In this document: positions 1-11,599 of the stretch, one piece after another
Layout of the letters: each line of letters opens with the position of its first letter
How positions within the stretch are numbered: the first letter of the stretch is position 1
Source: Aquatica leii
Taxonomy: Eukaryota > Arthropoda > Insecta > Coleoptera > Lampyridae
Direction of reading: 5' to 3'
Length of the DNA stretch: 64,000 nucleotides
Assembly: GCA_035610365.1 (NCBI GenBank)
Contig: CM069439.1
Location: 15,823,533-15,887,532, forward strand
Made by a program: the position numbers and the translations under genes
Notes under the pieces: generated by a model
Database searches by the model: none
What the model was told of the DNA's origin: nothing
What the model saw: only the letters and a program-made list of their open reading frames with translations

Positions 1-1490
1 CGCAGTTTTAAAAATACTATATGTAACCCACATTAAATAAAACAAAAATTTGGAAAATAAATTATAATATCGCGGCGACCAGATTTTTGACAAATACGAA
101 AAATTACTTTCGCGCGTTTAGTAACACCTCAATAAAAACCTTAAAAAAACTCACCTAAAACTGTATACAGCCACATAGCTAAACACTTACTGCTATAGAG
201 CTAATAACGTACTGACCCTCTCGTTTGGATACGCTGTGGTAAGCAGATGGTGATGGTCTTTCTCGTGTCGACTGCGTTAGCCTAACTGTTTGTGGAATGG
301 GATTTCCTTAACTAATTAATGTTATCATTTTAACAAAATATTTACTTTATTAATGCAATTGGCGCTTCCCTATTCTAAAACAAATTCATTTGAAACGTCC
401 AAAATGTATCAACGCGTGCGCAGTTTTTACATAGTTTTTTTGAAGAAATTTCTTCACTTTGTTGTTGAAAGGAAATTTCTTACTTTTTGTATGTATTTGT
501 TCAAAATTTGAATGAAACGTGTACTATCGTACATACGTCATGGCGAACTTAAACTTTTTTAAATCTTATCTTCTCGAAAACCACATCATCCATTTTTCTG
601 TCCAGAATAGTTTTTACTGGATTTCTAAAACCAGATTTTTCTAGACGTACTAACCAAAACGTTATTTCTTGTTTTGTAAAAATAAATAAATACTAAATTT
701 GATAACTATAAAAACTACCCATTAGGAACGTGTCTATATTAGAGATTTTTTTTATTTAGTCTATAATTAGAAAACATTTGTTACTACACAATGTATTTAT
801 TGGTAATAGCAGTAAACATCTACTATTGGAGTATAGTAATAGCGACCATCTAATTTTGAAAGATTTTTTGTGGTAGGAAAAACAATAACGAGCAGCCGAT
901 AACCACGTGATATTTTAAATATATTTGGTAAAAGACGTCACATCACTCATTAAAAAATGTTAAAAACAAAAACACATATAACACTAAATAGTAACTTGAA
1001 TAATAAAAAATGGAAACCACTGAACGCAAATTAAAGAAAAATAGAGTAAAAAAAAACTAATAATAAAAAATACCAAATTAGGCAAATAGTCACAAAAATG
1101 TAATGGAACAAAAAAGAAAACAAAAACCTGCGAGAAACAGTTATTTTTTACTACATATTAAAAATCTAAATTTTGCCACATTCAAATTATGTTATTCCAT
1201 TGTTTTCATAAATCTACGCATTTTACATTTTAATTTTTACCGTCAAATTAACAATAAAACCAGTCAATTACTATTTGAAAAAAAATTATTGAATGGGAAA
1301 AACGGGTGAAAAATAACAGTATGGATTGATGAAAACACTTTTAAGAGTATCAGGAACTAGTGAAAGAAGAAGAAAAAAATATTTCAAAGTCATTTGTTTT
1401 TACTTTGACATTAAATTTAATGCACAATAGAAGTTGTTAATTTTAAAAATATTTTATTTAACTTAAAAAAATACAAAACAAAAGACTATA
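1..1490. other. AT-rich DNA without a recognisable gene
   Basis: Low-complexity AT-rich sequence with scattered A and T runs. A short open frame near 1103-1309 is rich in Lys, Asn and Phe, as expected of translated AT-rich noise, and has no domain I recognise. I see no RNA gene, splice structure or repeat that I can support here. Confidence 0.6.
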
Positions 1491-2840
1491 CAGGCTGTAT
1501 CAAGTTTCGTGTTAACTACAGGGATCTCGTTTATTATCAGAAATATCGAGTTAGTTAAATGGACACAAATGATCCTCGAGTTATGCCTAAAGAAATTCAA
1601 CAAACAAAATTTACCTCCTCTATAAAGTTTCTGAAATATGGCGGAAAATAATAAAATTAGTGTTTTTGATTTTTAGCTTTAAAATTGTTATATGGGGAGC
1701 TATTTAAAAACTGAAAAAGCTTCCTTCACCGAAATTTTTCTGCTCTTTCAGATGATGGCAATAAATTTTTGTTATCGTTATTACTTTACTAAACTAAACT
1801 AAAGTTTTATCCCATGAAATAGAGAAAAAAATCCTGAATTCAAAAATGTATAACATGTTCATAAGAAAATCAAAAATAAGTTTAAAATTTAAAGAAACCC
1901 GTTTTGATTGAAAATTTATTAAGTTGGTCCATAGAAAATTAATGAAGAATTATAAAAGTTAGACCTCAAGTTCAGTTTAGTTTAAATGTTTGATGTAGAA
2001 TATATAATAATATATGAAGAACATTTAAATTCTGACATGTATTTCACTTTCTTACAAACCGAGTTTGAAAATTTCCTAGACAAAATTCCCCTAAATCAAC
2101 TCGAATCAATTCATTTTGAACAAGACGGTGCTTCTGCGCACAATGCGCAAGTTGCCCAAAATTATTTAAACCAAAAATTTCCAGACAGATGGTTAGGAAC
2201 AAATGGACCTGGCTTTGGCCTGAAGGTCTACGAATCTAACACCAGTAGACTTTTACTTTTTAGGTTACGTTAAGGATCAAGTGTATTCTGTAACTTCGAA
2301 CACCGTTGAGCAGCTAAGAGCAAATTATTAGTGCATGTAGAAATTGTCCGAGGGCTCACATTAGACGTGCTTCAGAACAAGTTTTGAGAAGATGTGTAGT
2401 GTGTCTAGAAAATCAAGGTCGTCAATTTGAACATTTATTGTAGTTAAATTTAGGTTATTTATTAATTTAAAAATGTGTTTGTTGTTCACGGATATTGATA
2501 TTGACACTTATTAATAAATTTTCAATCGGAACGGTTTTCTTTAAATGTTCAACTTATTTTTGATTTTTTTATGAACATGTTATGCATTTTTGAAATCAGG
2601 ATTTTTTTCTCTATCTTATGGCATAAAACTTTAAAATGGCTACCATATGAAAAACAAAAGTTGGTATCGATATAAAGTAAAGTAATAACGATAACAAAAA
2701 TTTATTGCCATCATCTGAAAGAGCAGAAAAAGTTCTGTTAAGAAAGTTTTTTCAGTTTTTAAACAAAAATTTTAAAGCTAAAAATCAAAAACACTTGTTT
2801 GTTTTTTGAATTTATTTAGGCATAACTTAAGGAAATCAAG
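1491..2840 (+). mobile_element. mariner-like transposon relic with long terminal inverted repeats
   Basis: Two long arms are inverted copies of each other: about 1574-1925 and 2508-2838. They share stretches such as the one centred on 'ttgttatcgttattacttta' and 'aataagttgaacatttaaag' with small indels. The left arm extends outward to a mariner-style end at 1491 (CAGGCTGTATCAAG after a TA). The matching outer part on the right is lost or diverged. Between the arms lies a transposase remnant. Long arms of roughly 300 bp are unusual for classical mariner but occur in some Tc1/mariner relatives. This is a dead copy. Confidence 0.7.
1986..2445 (+). pseudogene. mariner-family transposase, C-terminal half, broken
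   Basis: The readable part starts with a frame containing FEQDGASAHNAQVAQNYLNQ, the second catalytic Asp region of mariner-type DDE/D transposases. It then reads KFPDRWLGTNGP, the stretch before the third catalytic Asp. After about 2200 the frame shifts and is interrupted, but other frames still encode the expected tail (a VKDQVYSVTSNTVEQLR-like stretch around 2270-2320). The N-terminal DNA-binding half is absent. It lies between the inverted repeats of the element, which supports the assignment. No function can remain. Confidence 0.7.
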
Positions 2841-4240
2841 TTTTTTACTAAATTTAGAAAATAATTTGCAACGTTTCTTCGGCGCTTGCGCGACTAAAAT
2901 TCTTCATTGTTAAATTAATTTGGTTGCATTTTTTTTGCTACAATTAACAGCATACGTCGTTTATTGAAATCACTATTAATGTCGTAGTTTTTTGAAAAAA
3001 AAACAAGCAAACAGATAAAAAAACATCGTTTTGTAATCAACGTATACAGGCGTATAGACAAAAAAATCTTTACTATAAAAAACACAATTTTTTTTTAACT
3101 TTTAAATATTGTTATAAAAATTCTATGTACCAATATAATAAATTTAAAAAATATTTTTAAACTGTTTTATTTTTAGTAGTTCCTTATAACTAAAACTTTA
3201 AATAATTCATACAAAATCGGTATGTATGCAAATTTTAAAACTTTATGCAAAAAGTAAACGATGGCAGGTAGTACATGTCTTGACTTAGATTTATATTAAT
3301 TTACTTCATACATCTAAAATTGTTTGTGAATCAATTGTGAATAATAAAGTATTACGTTAAAATAAAATTTAGTTTTAAAAGAAATGACACCAAATCCTAA
3401 GACAACAAGATGGCTTCTTAGAGGTATTAAAATGGCGTTTTACTTCAACTTCAAATGTATACCATTTATTAGTAATAACGACATAGTAATCTCAGTAGTA
3501 ATCAAAGGATTGATTCCTCATACACGCTTTGTGTCTGTTAAAAGCAAACTTACAAAACAATTTATTTGCGATTTGCATTTGTATCGTACCGGTGGGTTTG
3601 TTAGTTTAGATCTATCTTCGGCAGGTCGTTTGGCTTCTTTTTAAATAATAATGGTTGTTGCGATTACGTCATTAAAGTAATTATCATTAGTAGTTTACGT
3701 CTTTGGTCAATAAGAAATATTTCCTTACGTTTTCATGCGTAAGCAAAAACTCCAAAATGGGAATAAAAAAAATTTTTGATTGGGATTTCCGTACGCGATT
3801 TAAGGTTATTTTTATTTAAATTTTCGGTCGATTGATCCTCTTCGATCTTTATCAGAACCAAAGTCAAAACTGAGCGTATTCTTTTATCGATTTAAATAAA
3901 TAAAATATGTCAATTTAGATGAATTCGTAGTTAAATCGAGATGTGGAGAAGAAAAAAATCTATCACATTATGAGAATATGCAAATTATCAAACAATCACA
4001 ATGATTATTATCTATTTCGAATGTATGTATGCTTATCTGGTTGCCTATGTATGTATCGTAATGCTCGTAAACTACAGATATTTATCAATTTGTTACTTTC
4101 TACTTTTCTATAAGGAAGGTATAGCGATCGCAATTTTTTTTTAGAAATTTTTTATTGCATGATTTTACGTTTCAAGGTTTCCTGAATCAGAAAAATGTAT
4201 TTTTGACAAAAAAAAATGAATGTGTGTGTGTCTGTGTGTA
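2841..4240. other. no supported gene; AT-rich spacer
   Basis: Sequence outside the mariner arms. An 86-codon frame at 3384-3644 has no recognisable domain, signal peptide or conserved neighbour, and I do not call it. A short (TG)n stretch lies at 4221-4238. Confidence 0.5.
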
Positions 4241-4244
4241 ACGA

Positions 4245-5090
4245 TGTACCCACGATAACTCTCGAACTAAAAGTCCTAGTAACTTGAAATTTAGTACGGA
4301 GCTGGCTTTTCTTATTCTCTCGGTTCTATCAAAAGATGGGCCTGATAAAGAAACCGGAAGTGGGTGTATTCGCCATTTTTAACAGTGTTTCTTATATATT
4401 TTCGTACGTATGTAAATTATTCGAATTATTTTTACAGTTTCTTTCTTCTTATATATCAATTTATTCAAATAAATTTTTTTTCTAACATTAACAGTTTATT
4501 AGATATTTGATTTATAATTCAAAGTGAATTCCATATATAATCCTAGGTTCGAATCCTGCCGGGGACGATTTTTTTAGAAAAAAATTCCATATCTTGAAAG
4601 GGAAGCAAGATACGTTAAAAAATAACAATTTTTCTCTAAATTCTTCTGACTTGTTTATATACGGAGTGCTGCATCTTATTTAAACTATCTTTGGATGTAC
4701 GATACCTCTCGAACCAAAAGTCCTAATTACTTGAAGTTTGGTATGGAGCTGGCTTTTCATATTCTCTCGGTTCTATCAAAAGATAGTTTTGATAAAGAAA
4801 CCGGAAGTGGGTGTATCCGTCATTTTTAACAGTTTTTCTTATATAATTTATTTACTTGTTTATTGGCTTGTTTATATACGGAGTGCTGCATCTTATTTAA
4901 ATTATTTTTGGATGTACCCACGATAACTCTTGAACCAAAAGTCCTATAGTAACTTGAAATTTGGTGTAGAGCTGGCTTTTTATATTCTCTTTGTCAAAAG
5001 ATGGGTTTGACAAAGAAACCGGAAGTGGGTGTATCCGCCATTTTTAATAGTTTTTTTATATAATTTTGTACGTATGTAAATTATTCGAAT
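4245..5090 (+). repeat. three copies of a ~160-bp interspersed repeat
   Basis: Three similar units lie in the same orientation at about 4245-4435, 4696-4850 and 4914-5090. Each opens with TGTACCCACGATAACTCT or a variant and continues with 'aaaagtcctagtaacttgaa', 'gagctggctttt' and 'aaaccggaagtgggtgtat'. Each then closes with a run leading to 'cgtacgtatgtaaattattc' (weaker in unit 2). A second motif, 'atatacggagtgctgcatct', precedes units 2 and 3. The spacing is uneven, so this is not a simple satellite. Duplication inside a larger mobile element is more likely. I do not recognise the family. Confidence 0.75.
4540..4568 (+). other. tRNA T-arm-like fragment with B box and T-run
   Basis: GGTTCGAATCC at 4546-4556 is an exact tRNA/RNA polymerase III B box. 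It is followed by CTGCCGGGGACGA and seven T's, which looks like the 3' end of a tRNA with a Pol III terminator. The 5' half of the T stem (CTAGG) does not match its partner CCTGC well, and no anticodon arm, D arm or A box is readable upstream. This is a tRNA-derived scrap, perhaps from a SINE, and not a functional tRNA gene. Confidence 0.45.
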
Positions 5091-5290
5091 TTTAAGTTTC
5101 TTCAAACGTGTACGTATCACTTCAAAATGGTTTTATGACAACATAACCTTAAAAAAATATGTAGATATTTCTTTATCATTCCTTATTCCTTATAGAAACG
5201 TCGTGTGGTGACCACACCAGTTTTTTAAATTAAACTACACTAAAGATGAACACATTAGCAAGCCGTCGATCCGGTGGTCCGCACAGTTCG

Positions 5291-6045
5291 GGGTACTTAT
5301 TCATATTTATTTCGACTAATTCAGGTCGAAATCGAAATTAAAATATAATAAAACGTCACAGCAAAGAGCGCGCATTTTAAATCGACGATGAAATCGAAAT
5401 ACCATGTAGAGGATTATAACAATTGTAATATGGCAGTTGATATGCCTGTTGTAACGGTTATAGAAAACCGTTTTGTTCAAAAACATGCCTCTTTATCTTC
5501 GTTGAATGCCGACGGTTTATTTTGGATAATACGTGAGTCCAATTTCAATTTGTATATAATGTTAAATAATTGTATTGCTTTGTTTTTACATTTAAATAAA
5601 TAGGAATAAACAACAAAATATATTAACCCAATTTATGGAAAACCATAAAGAATTTGCCGATGGCAAATTCCTGGAACCTATAGGATAAAACACAAAATAC
5701 AGATGCGGCATATGCTGACCAATTAGCTTAACGAACCCCAATTAACATTTGTTGTCACACACTTTTCAATAATTTCTTAATATTTTAAAACACTTCAAAT
5801 TATCTCAACATAACTTTCCTCAAAAAGTCAAAATGTAAAAAAATTCATAATTTCGATTATTTTTCAGTCGTAATTACAATTGCGACTCAAAATAATAATC
5901 GAGATTGAAATTTCCACTGTCGAAATGTATTGACGTCACATCGGGTTTGCCAGCCGCTTACTGGTTAGCGCAAACATAAATTTCAACCAATCACAGCACA
6001 ATCGAAATTATTTCGAGTCGAAATTGTGAATTAGAATAGGTACCC
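5291..6045. mobile_element. candidate non-autonomous element with terminal inverted repeats
   Basis: The left end begins GGGTACTTATTCA and the right end is the inverse, GAATAGGTACCC. Both are followed inward by 'tttcgac'/'gtcgaaa' motifs repeated several times (5312-5340 and 5925-6025). A 71-codon frame from 5388 ends in a plausible splice donor (GTGAGT at 5532), but I cannot assign it. I could not identify a clean target-site duplication. It could be a MITE or deleted Harbinger-like element. The family is uncertain. Confidence 0.45.
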
Positions 6046-8796
6046 TGGTCTGTGCAGGCGACCGAAAAACTATACACACGACCGTACAGAAATTGTAATT
6101 TCGTCAGTTCAGTACGTTGGATAAATTGTTCTTGATTAGTGTTGTAACGTCCACATTAAAACTAACATAGCGTCGTCTTCATTGTCGTCGTTTGATTAAA
6201 AACGCGATGAGATTATAGTACCACAATTGAGAAACGCAAACCTCTGTCTCCTCCAAACGCGAGCGTTTGGAACTATTCACTTTCAATTATTTGCTTACTT
6301 TAAACCGCTGTGAACCGTCATTTTTATTGACCTCATACGAGATCGAAAATAGCCCAATACAATCATTACATTATTGGAACAACGACACTACTGTGACATG
6401 GCGTTACCACGTCCTGATATTAATTTAACTCTAAGGACGTCTGCGAACGTATCTAGGAGTTCTATTCGTTCTAGAGATACGGAGGCTACTTCTGTTCTCT
6501 CTACATCTACTCGCCTGCAAATTTCTAATAGTGCTTTGTCTTCTATTTTTAATCGTTATCTTCTCATTAATTGGTGTCGCAAGCGTAGTAAATGTTAGTT
6601 CATTTTTGGAAATTGGATTCTGACTATTGGCTATTCCTTTGGTTCTCGTCTTTAGATTTTGTAGCTTGGTTCTTTGACTAAGTTGGCAGTATTTTGTTGG
6701 TTGTAGCTGGGATGCTACCCAATTGATTCTTCCATTATTTTTTTATTTTAGTTCATAACCATCTTATTTCAGGACAGGCTATCTTTCTGTCTGTATATAG
6801 TTCTATTCGCTTAGTCGGCCATTTTGAGATTTGTAAAATGCTCTGAACGGTAAAATTTTTGTTAAGACGTTATTCGCTAAATTGTAAGTAATTCTTCTTT
6901 CTATTTAATTTTTATCGTTGGTTATTTCTATTACGCATTGTTCAGTAAACTAGCAGGATTAAGCGATTTTAATTAAATTGACGTTGCAGGTTAATTTAAG
7001 ATGGCGTCTGTCGTGTTGATTTCACTACGTTTAAAATTTCCTTACGGTTCCTGGAGTTTTGAAACGTGTTTCTCAGTAGTATTAATCTGCTGGAATCATA
7101 ATTTTCTCTATAAATGGTGATACTTATTCAGTAACATCTAGAATCCGTATTATTGGAGTCAATGGTTCACACGTGAGGATCTCGCTTATCTTTAGAACAC
7201 ATTTATAGCTATAAATGACTCGAGCCTCATGCGAAACTGCTTTGATGTATTGTATTGTGAAAATTGCTTATTTGTATTTTTTAATTATCTATTCAGTTTT
7301 AAGCATTTTTAATCTGAATTCATCGTATTATTTATTTTAATTTGTAACTATCAACAATCTACTTTTAAATTATACTAAATCATTTTACTTTCAGTCGTAG
7401 ATTTACAACATCTTTAACTTTATGTAATTCCACTGTCTAGAGTACGCTTCTTTAATTGTTTGAACGTTATCAAAGGCTAGATTTAGATACATAACGCCGT
7501 ACATGTAAGCTTACATACTACACGTCTCGTGTATAAACAAATAGTTGCTATTAAATTACTTAAATTATTATTCTTCTGTTAATGTAAACTTAGTAGTAGT
7601 ACATATTATCGTTGGATAGAAATATATACACTGGTTACGTTGTTATTGATTGTTTTTTTGTTCTATCTTATTCGCTTCGTAGAGGGTTTAGACGTATCCT
7701 TGGTATCTCCAAGCCGAAGATTTTTATTAGTACGAGGAGTGGCGCCTAGATTTCTCCTTCTTTTATTATAGTATCTCAACTACAACTACGCCTACTCAAC
7801 GTCATCGTAGCTAGTCGTGATGACCTCGTTATTACTAATGGGGCCCACTATAGAAAAGGTTGGTAATAATAGATTATGTACTATGTACGATATTATCGAA
7901 AAATTATTTTTTAATATGTGTAAATTTTTAATCGACCGGGATAAATGATTCTTGCACAGGGACACTGGGACACAGCTTCAAAACCGGACATATTCCAGTG
8001 TATAGTAGCCCTAACCTAGTCAGACTTGCTCCGAAATATTTGTGGCAATGTTCTCTTTAGTTTGTATTAGTCTTTCGTTAAAACCTTTGGTCACAGAGAT
8101 TGATTTCTAACCTTCTTATAGCTCGACTCTATCTGTTAATATTGTTGATGATGATCTTCTTAGGCAGTGTCCTGTCAGGGTGAGGTAAATTTCGGTAAGT
8201 CGCAATTTGTTTTCCAAGTGATCTGAATTTGTTGATACCAATTACTTGTCTTGTGTATTTGCCTTTTTTAAAATAAAGCGCTGCAGCTTTTTCGTTGTGT
8301 AATCATCAGATTGTCCTTTTAAAAATGAACAGTTTTAGGTCATTTTCTATGTTAATATTGTGATGAATATTTAGCATGGAATATATTGTCCATAAGGACT
8401 TGGAAATCAGCTCCTTAAAATAACCCAATAAATCATTTTCTGAAAATTAATTTGGTAAAGAGTTTCGTAGTTTTCTTGAGATTTTTCAACTGTAATGTAG
8501 CATTTTTAGTTATTTCAGGTGGTGTGTAATTCTCAATCAAATTTTTATTACTTTTACTGCTATTTGGCATATTGTACACTTATGTAAGAGGTAATTAAAA
8601 TTGCGTTAAACGGGAAAAAATTCGAGTTTATATGACAAATCACAAGTCAAAATACAATGACGTCGATTTTGTTTTTATAGCCGACTGAATTGAAAACATG
8701 CAATCAATATGTAATTATGAATAAAACGTGCAGTTACGACTACAATACATATGCAAACATCAGATCGTATACAATATGGTTAGTTAGAAATATATA
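6046..8796. other. long stretch without a supported gene
   Basis: Composition is less AT-biased around 6050-6650 and 7660-7870. A perfect 8-bp hairpin, CCAAACGC-GA-GCGTTTGG, sits at 6253-6270. A 74-codon Ser/Arg-rich frame starts at 6374. Neither it nor the frame traces near 7680-7860 match a family I know. The region could contain untranslated exons or an old retroelement. I see no domain or splice chain to support a call. Confidence 0.4.
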
Positions 8797-9309
8797 CACT
8801 CAACTAAACAAAAAACGGGACACCTTGGTTAGTTTGATTGCAATAGTTAGCTGTGTAAACTAGACTTGTTACTATTCAAGAAATTCTAATTAGACAAATA
8901 ATAAACTTTGACAATATCAGAAGCTCCAACGTTTATCCGCAAAAACTAAAAAATTAATGTATTCTTACTTTTGAATGATTTGGAACAGTAAACTGCATTT
9001 TATTTTCGTGTGTAAATAAAAGTTACATATTGAAGCAGTGCATTATAAACATTATTAACGTTATTTTTTGAACACATTTTATGTTACACGCATGTAACAA
9101 CCTATTAATGACATTGTGAATATAAGACTATTGTTCTTAAGTTTTAATCATATTGTAAATGTTTATTATTTGTCTAATTTGAATTTCTTAAATAGCATCG
9201 CGAACGGCAACGAATGATTGTCGATCACATTCGCTAACAAGCCTAGTTTACACAGCTAAATATTTCATTCGAACTAATCAAGGTGTCCTGTTTCTTGTTT
9301 AGTTGAGTG
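8797..9309. mobile_element. 513-bp MITE with mariner-like ends
   Basis: The left end (CACTCAACTAAACAAAAAAC at 8797) and the right end (its inverse, GTTTAGTTGAGTG, ending at 9309) are inverted copies over about 75 bp. They include the shared motif 'agctgtgtaaactag'. A TA dinucleotide flanks both ends, as expected for Tc1/mariner-type insertion. Weaker inverted similarity continues inward ('tttattatttgtctaat'). There is no coding sequence. It sits about 460 bp upstream of the selenophosphate synthetase start. Confidence 0.8.
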
Positions 9310-9773
9310 TACATTATTAATCGATAAACACTGATAAACACATAAGAATTGTTGAGGCTTTATTTAATGCAGAGGTTTTCTTAAATTTATGTCAACGACT
9401 AAACTGTATATAAATCCAGCGGAAGCTATATTAGAATATTTTAATATTTACAGCAGTTGACAGTGAGTCAATGTCAAAAAAATGAAAGTTCCAATAGACA
9501 GTACCATGTACCACGGACAAATGTAAAGTAAATGGGGCACCTAAGCTCGTACTATGTCACCATTCATCTTTTGGCTCTTGCCCAAACTAGAAAATCAATG
9601 TTGTCTACAAACACTTTGCAAACGACCTATATAATTCTATAGTTATTTTTTAGAAAATCGAAATTTTTTCGGCTAACTTCATGAATGTGTATGTTTTTTA
9701 TTTTACAGTTGGCAGCGTTGTCGCATTACATAACAATCAACAGGTATCAAGGTTTTGAGGTTAAACAAAATAA

Positions 9774-11248
9774 ATGGATCAAAAACCAACAAATACTTTT
9801 AATCCTTCTCAACATGGAATTAAAGAGTCCTTTCGTTTAACAGATTATTCAGATCTACGAGGATGAGGTTGTAAAGTTCCTCAAGCAGTTTTAACAAGAC
9901 TGTTAGAGGAAACTAATTTAGATTTAAGTCCCAACAATACAGACGTTAAAATAGGTAATTCTGCATGTTACACACAATTAGTTGTATTAATCGTTAATAT
10001 TTAGGTATTGGATTAGATGCATGTTTAATGCCAACCCGCTTCGAAAATGTTTCAATAATACAAACAGTCGATTTCTTTTACCCCTTAATTGATGATCCTT
10101 ACACAATGGGTAATAAATAATTGTGTTAAGCTTTATTTAAAGTGTTTTGTATAGGTCAAATTGCGTGTGCCAATGTTGTGAGTGATTTGTACGCTTTTGG
10201 TATCTATGAGATCGATAAAATTCAAATGATTCTCTCTATATGTGATCAATTTTCTGAGCATGAAGTTGATGTTATTACACCATTAATTATCAAAGGATTT
10301 CAGGTATTTTTGTTTTCGTTTAATTTGGATAACATCAGATTTTGTTTAGGATACTGGTAAAGTAGCAGGTGCATTTGTAGTGATGCAAAGTGCTACGATT
10401 AATCCATGGTGTATAATAGGAGGTATCGCTACATCAGTATGCTCACAAAAAGACTATATAAAGTAAGATTAAAACTATGCTTAAATTTTGAATACTTACC
10501 TTTCGCTTGTTATAATTTTACTGCACTTATTACATTGTTATAGTCCAATGAATGCACAAATTGGTGATGTATTAGTTTTAACAAAGCCTCTTGGTGTACA
10601 AATCGCATGCAATGTAAATCGTTGGCGAGACAATCCAGTGAAATGGGAAAGCGTGTTGAATGCGATCAGTGATGAAGAAGCTAATACGTTGTTTGACACT
10701 GCTGTTCAAAACATGTGTCGTTTAAATAAAAATGGTAATTTATTCGGTTTCAGCTGCATCTTTTAATACATAGTTTTCAGCTGCGTTCTTAATGCACAAA
10801 TATGAAGCTCATGCCGCAACTGACGTTACAGGATTCGGAATCCTGGGTCACGCCGAAAATCTAGTCAAATTCCAAGAGCAAAACGTTAAATTTGTTATAC
10901 ATTCCTTACCGTTTATTAAAAATGTGCTTTCTGTTGCTGAAGCTGTAAATGGAAAGAAAAAATTGTTAGATGGGCGAGCACCAGAGACATCAGGTTTGTA
11001 ACTTTGTTTCCGTCTCCTCATTTTATACGTTTTTTCTGCATTGAAAGTTGTCGATTATCTATCTATAATTACTTAATAACGATTAATTTACAGGTGGTTT
11101 ATTAATCTGCATACCGAAAGATAACGCAGACAGCTTCTGCAAAGAAATTGAGGAAATGGACAAATCCAAAGCATGGGTTATTGGCACAGTAGAGACTGGT
11201 ACAAAAACGGTCGAAATAGTTAATAATGTCAATATAATTGAATCGTAA
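9774..11248 (+). CDS. SPS2: selenophosphate synthetase with in-frame UGA (SPS2 type)
   Basis: The product makes selenophosphate, the selenium donor for selenocysteine synthesis, from selenide and ATP. Seven exons join with GT..AG introns: 9774-9954, 10005-10109, 10155-10303, 10350-10462, 10544-10734, 10781-10993 and 11094-11248. They total 1107 bases, exactly 369 codons including the stop, with one internal TGA. Family landmarks in order: FRLTDYSDLRG, the UGA, then GCKVPQ (catalytic loop with the invariant Lys); TVDFFYPLIDDPYTMGQIAC; ANVVSDLYAFG; GDVLVLTKPLG; AATDVTGFGILGHAENL; and the C-terminal ETSGGLL block. Length is typical of eukaryotic SPS. The UGA lies exactly where SPS2 has selenocysteine and bacterial SelD has Cys. 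A SECIS-like hairpin downstream supports decoding as Sec. The alternative is an insect SPS1-UGA gene that uses readthrough. Confidence 0.92.
9864..9866 (+). other. in-frame UGA at the SPS active-site position
   Basis: The codon lies in GGA-TGA-GGT-TGT-AAA (Gly-UGA-Gly-Cys-Lys). Every other codon of the spliced frame is open, and all seven exons keep phase, so this is not general decay. In vertebrate and fly SPS2 this position is selenocysteine. In insect SPS1 it is Arg, or UGA without SECIS in Hymenoptera and some relatives. Recoding is therefore expected. The 3' UTR hairpin favours Sec over plain readthrough. Confidence 0.85.
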
Positions 11249-11289
11249 AAATGTATGTGTGTGTTGTTTGTAGCTTAAACGTATAAATG

Positions 11290-11366
11290 TTTAACCAATA
11301 CTTGTATGACTAAAACTATGGAAAATTGTAAAAATGGTTAGTTTTATGAAGTTGGTGTTGGTTAAA
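11290..11366 (+). promoter_or_regulatory. candidate SECIS element in the SPS 3' UTR
   Basis: About 40 nt after the stop codon the RNA can fold as a SECIS. Helix I pairs TTTAACCAATAC (11290-11301) with GTGTTGGTTAAA (11355-11366), 12 pairs including one G-U. An internal loop follows. The quartet is ATGAC (11306-11310) opposite TGAA (11347-11350), giving tandem G-A/A-G pairs. Helix II pairs TAAAACTA (11311-11318) with TAGTTTTA (11339-11346). The apical loop carries AAAA at 11322-11325, 11 nt after the quartet, as SECIS geometry requires. A poly(A) signal follows at 11390-11395. The fold was read by eye. Confidence 0.75.
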
Positions 11367-11389
11367 TATTTTTTCGTTAATGTTGCTAC

Positions 11390-11395
11390 AATAAA
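11390..11395 (+). terminator. poly(A) signal AATAAA of the SPS gene
   Basis: AATAAA lies 142 nt after the stop codon and 24 nt beyond the SECIS candidate. This leaves the hairpin inside the mature 3' UTR. Confidence 0.6.
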
Positions 11396-11599
11396 TTAAA
11401 TGGTTTTTAATGTCTATTCTATTGTACCTATTATTCCATTGTACTTCTAATTGTGGAATTGTATGATGTTTAACCAACTGTTCTCACTTACGTAAAACAC
11501 TAGTCTAGTAGTTTATATTTACTTCAAAAGAACGACGGAAAAAGAGAACAAGTTGCATCCACTTTAGCTGTCAGACTTCAAATAACTACTTGGCATATC

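Noticed and set aside
1103-1309. 68-codon open frame
   Set aside because: Composition is that of translated AT-rich noise; no domain or context.
3384-3644. 86-codon open frame
   Set aside because: No recognised domain, no splice partners and no conservation that can be judged.
4540-4568. Functional tRNA gene
   Set aside because: Only the T arm and T-run are present. There is no A box, anticodon arm or complete acceptor stem.
9864-9866. UGA as a pseudogene mutation in selenophosphate synthetase
   Set aside because: All other codons and all splice phases are intact, and the position is exactly the Sec site of SPS2, so decay is the least likely explanation.
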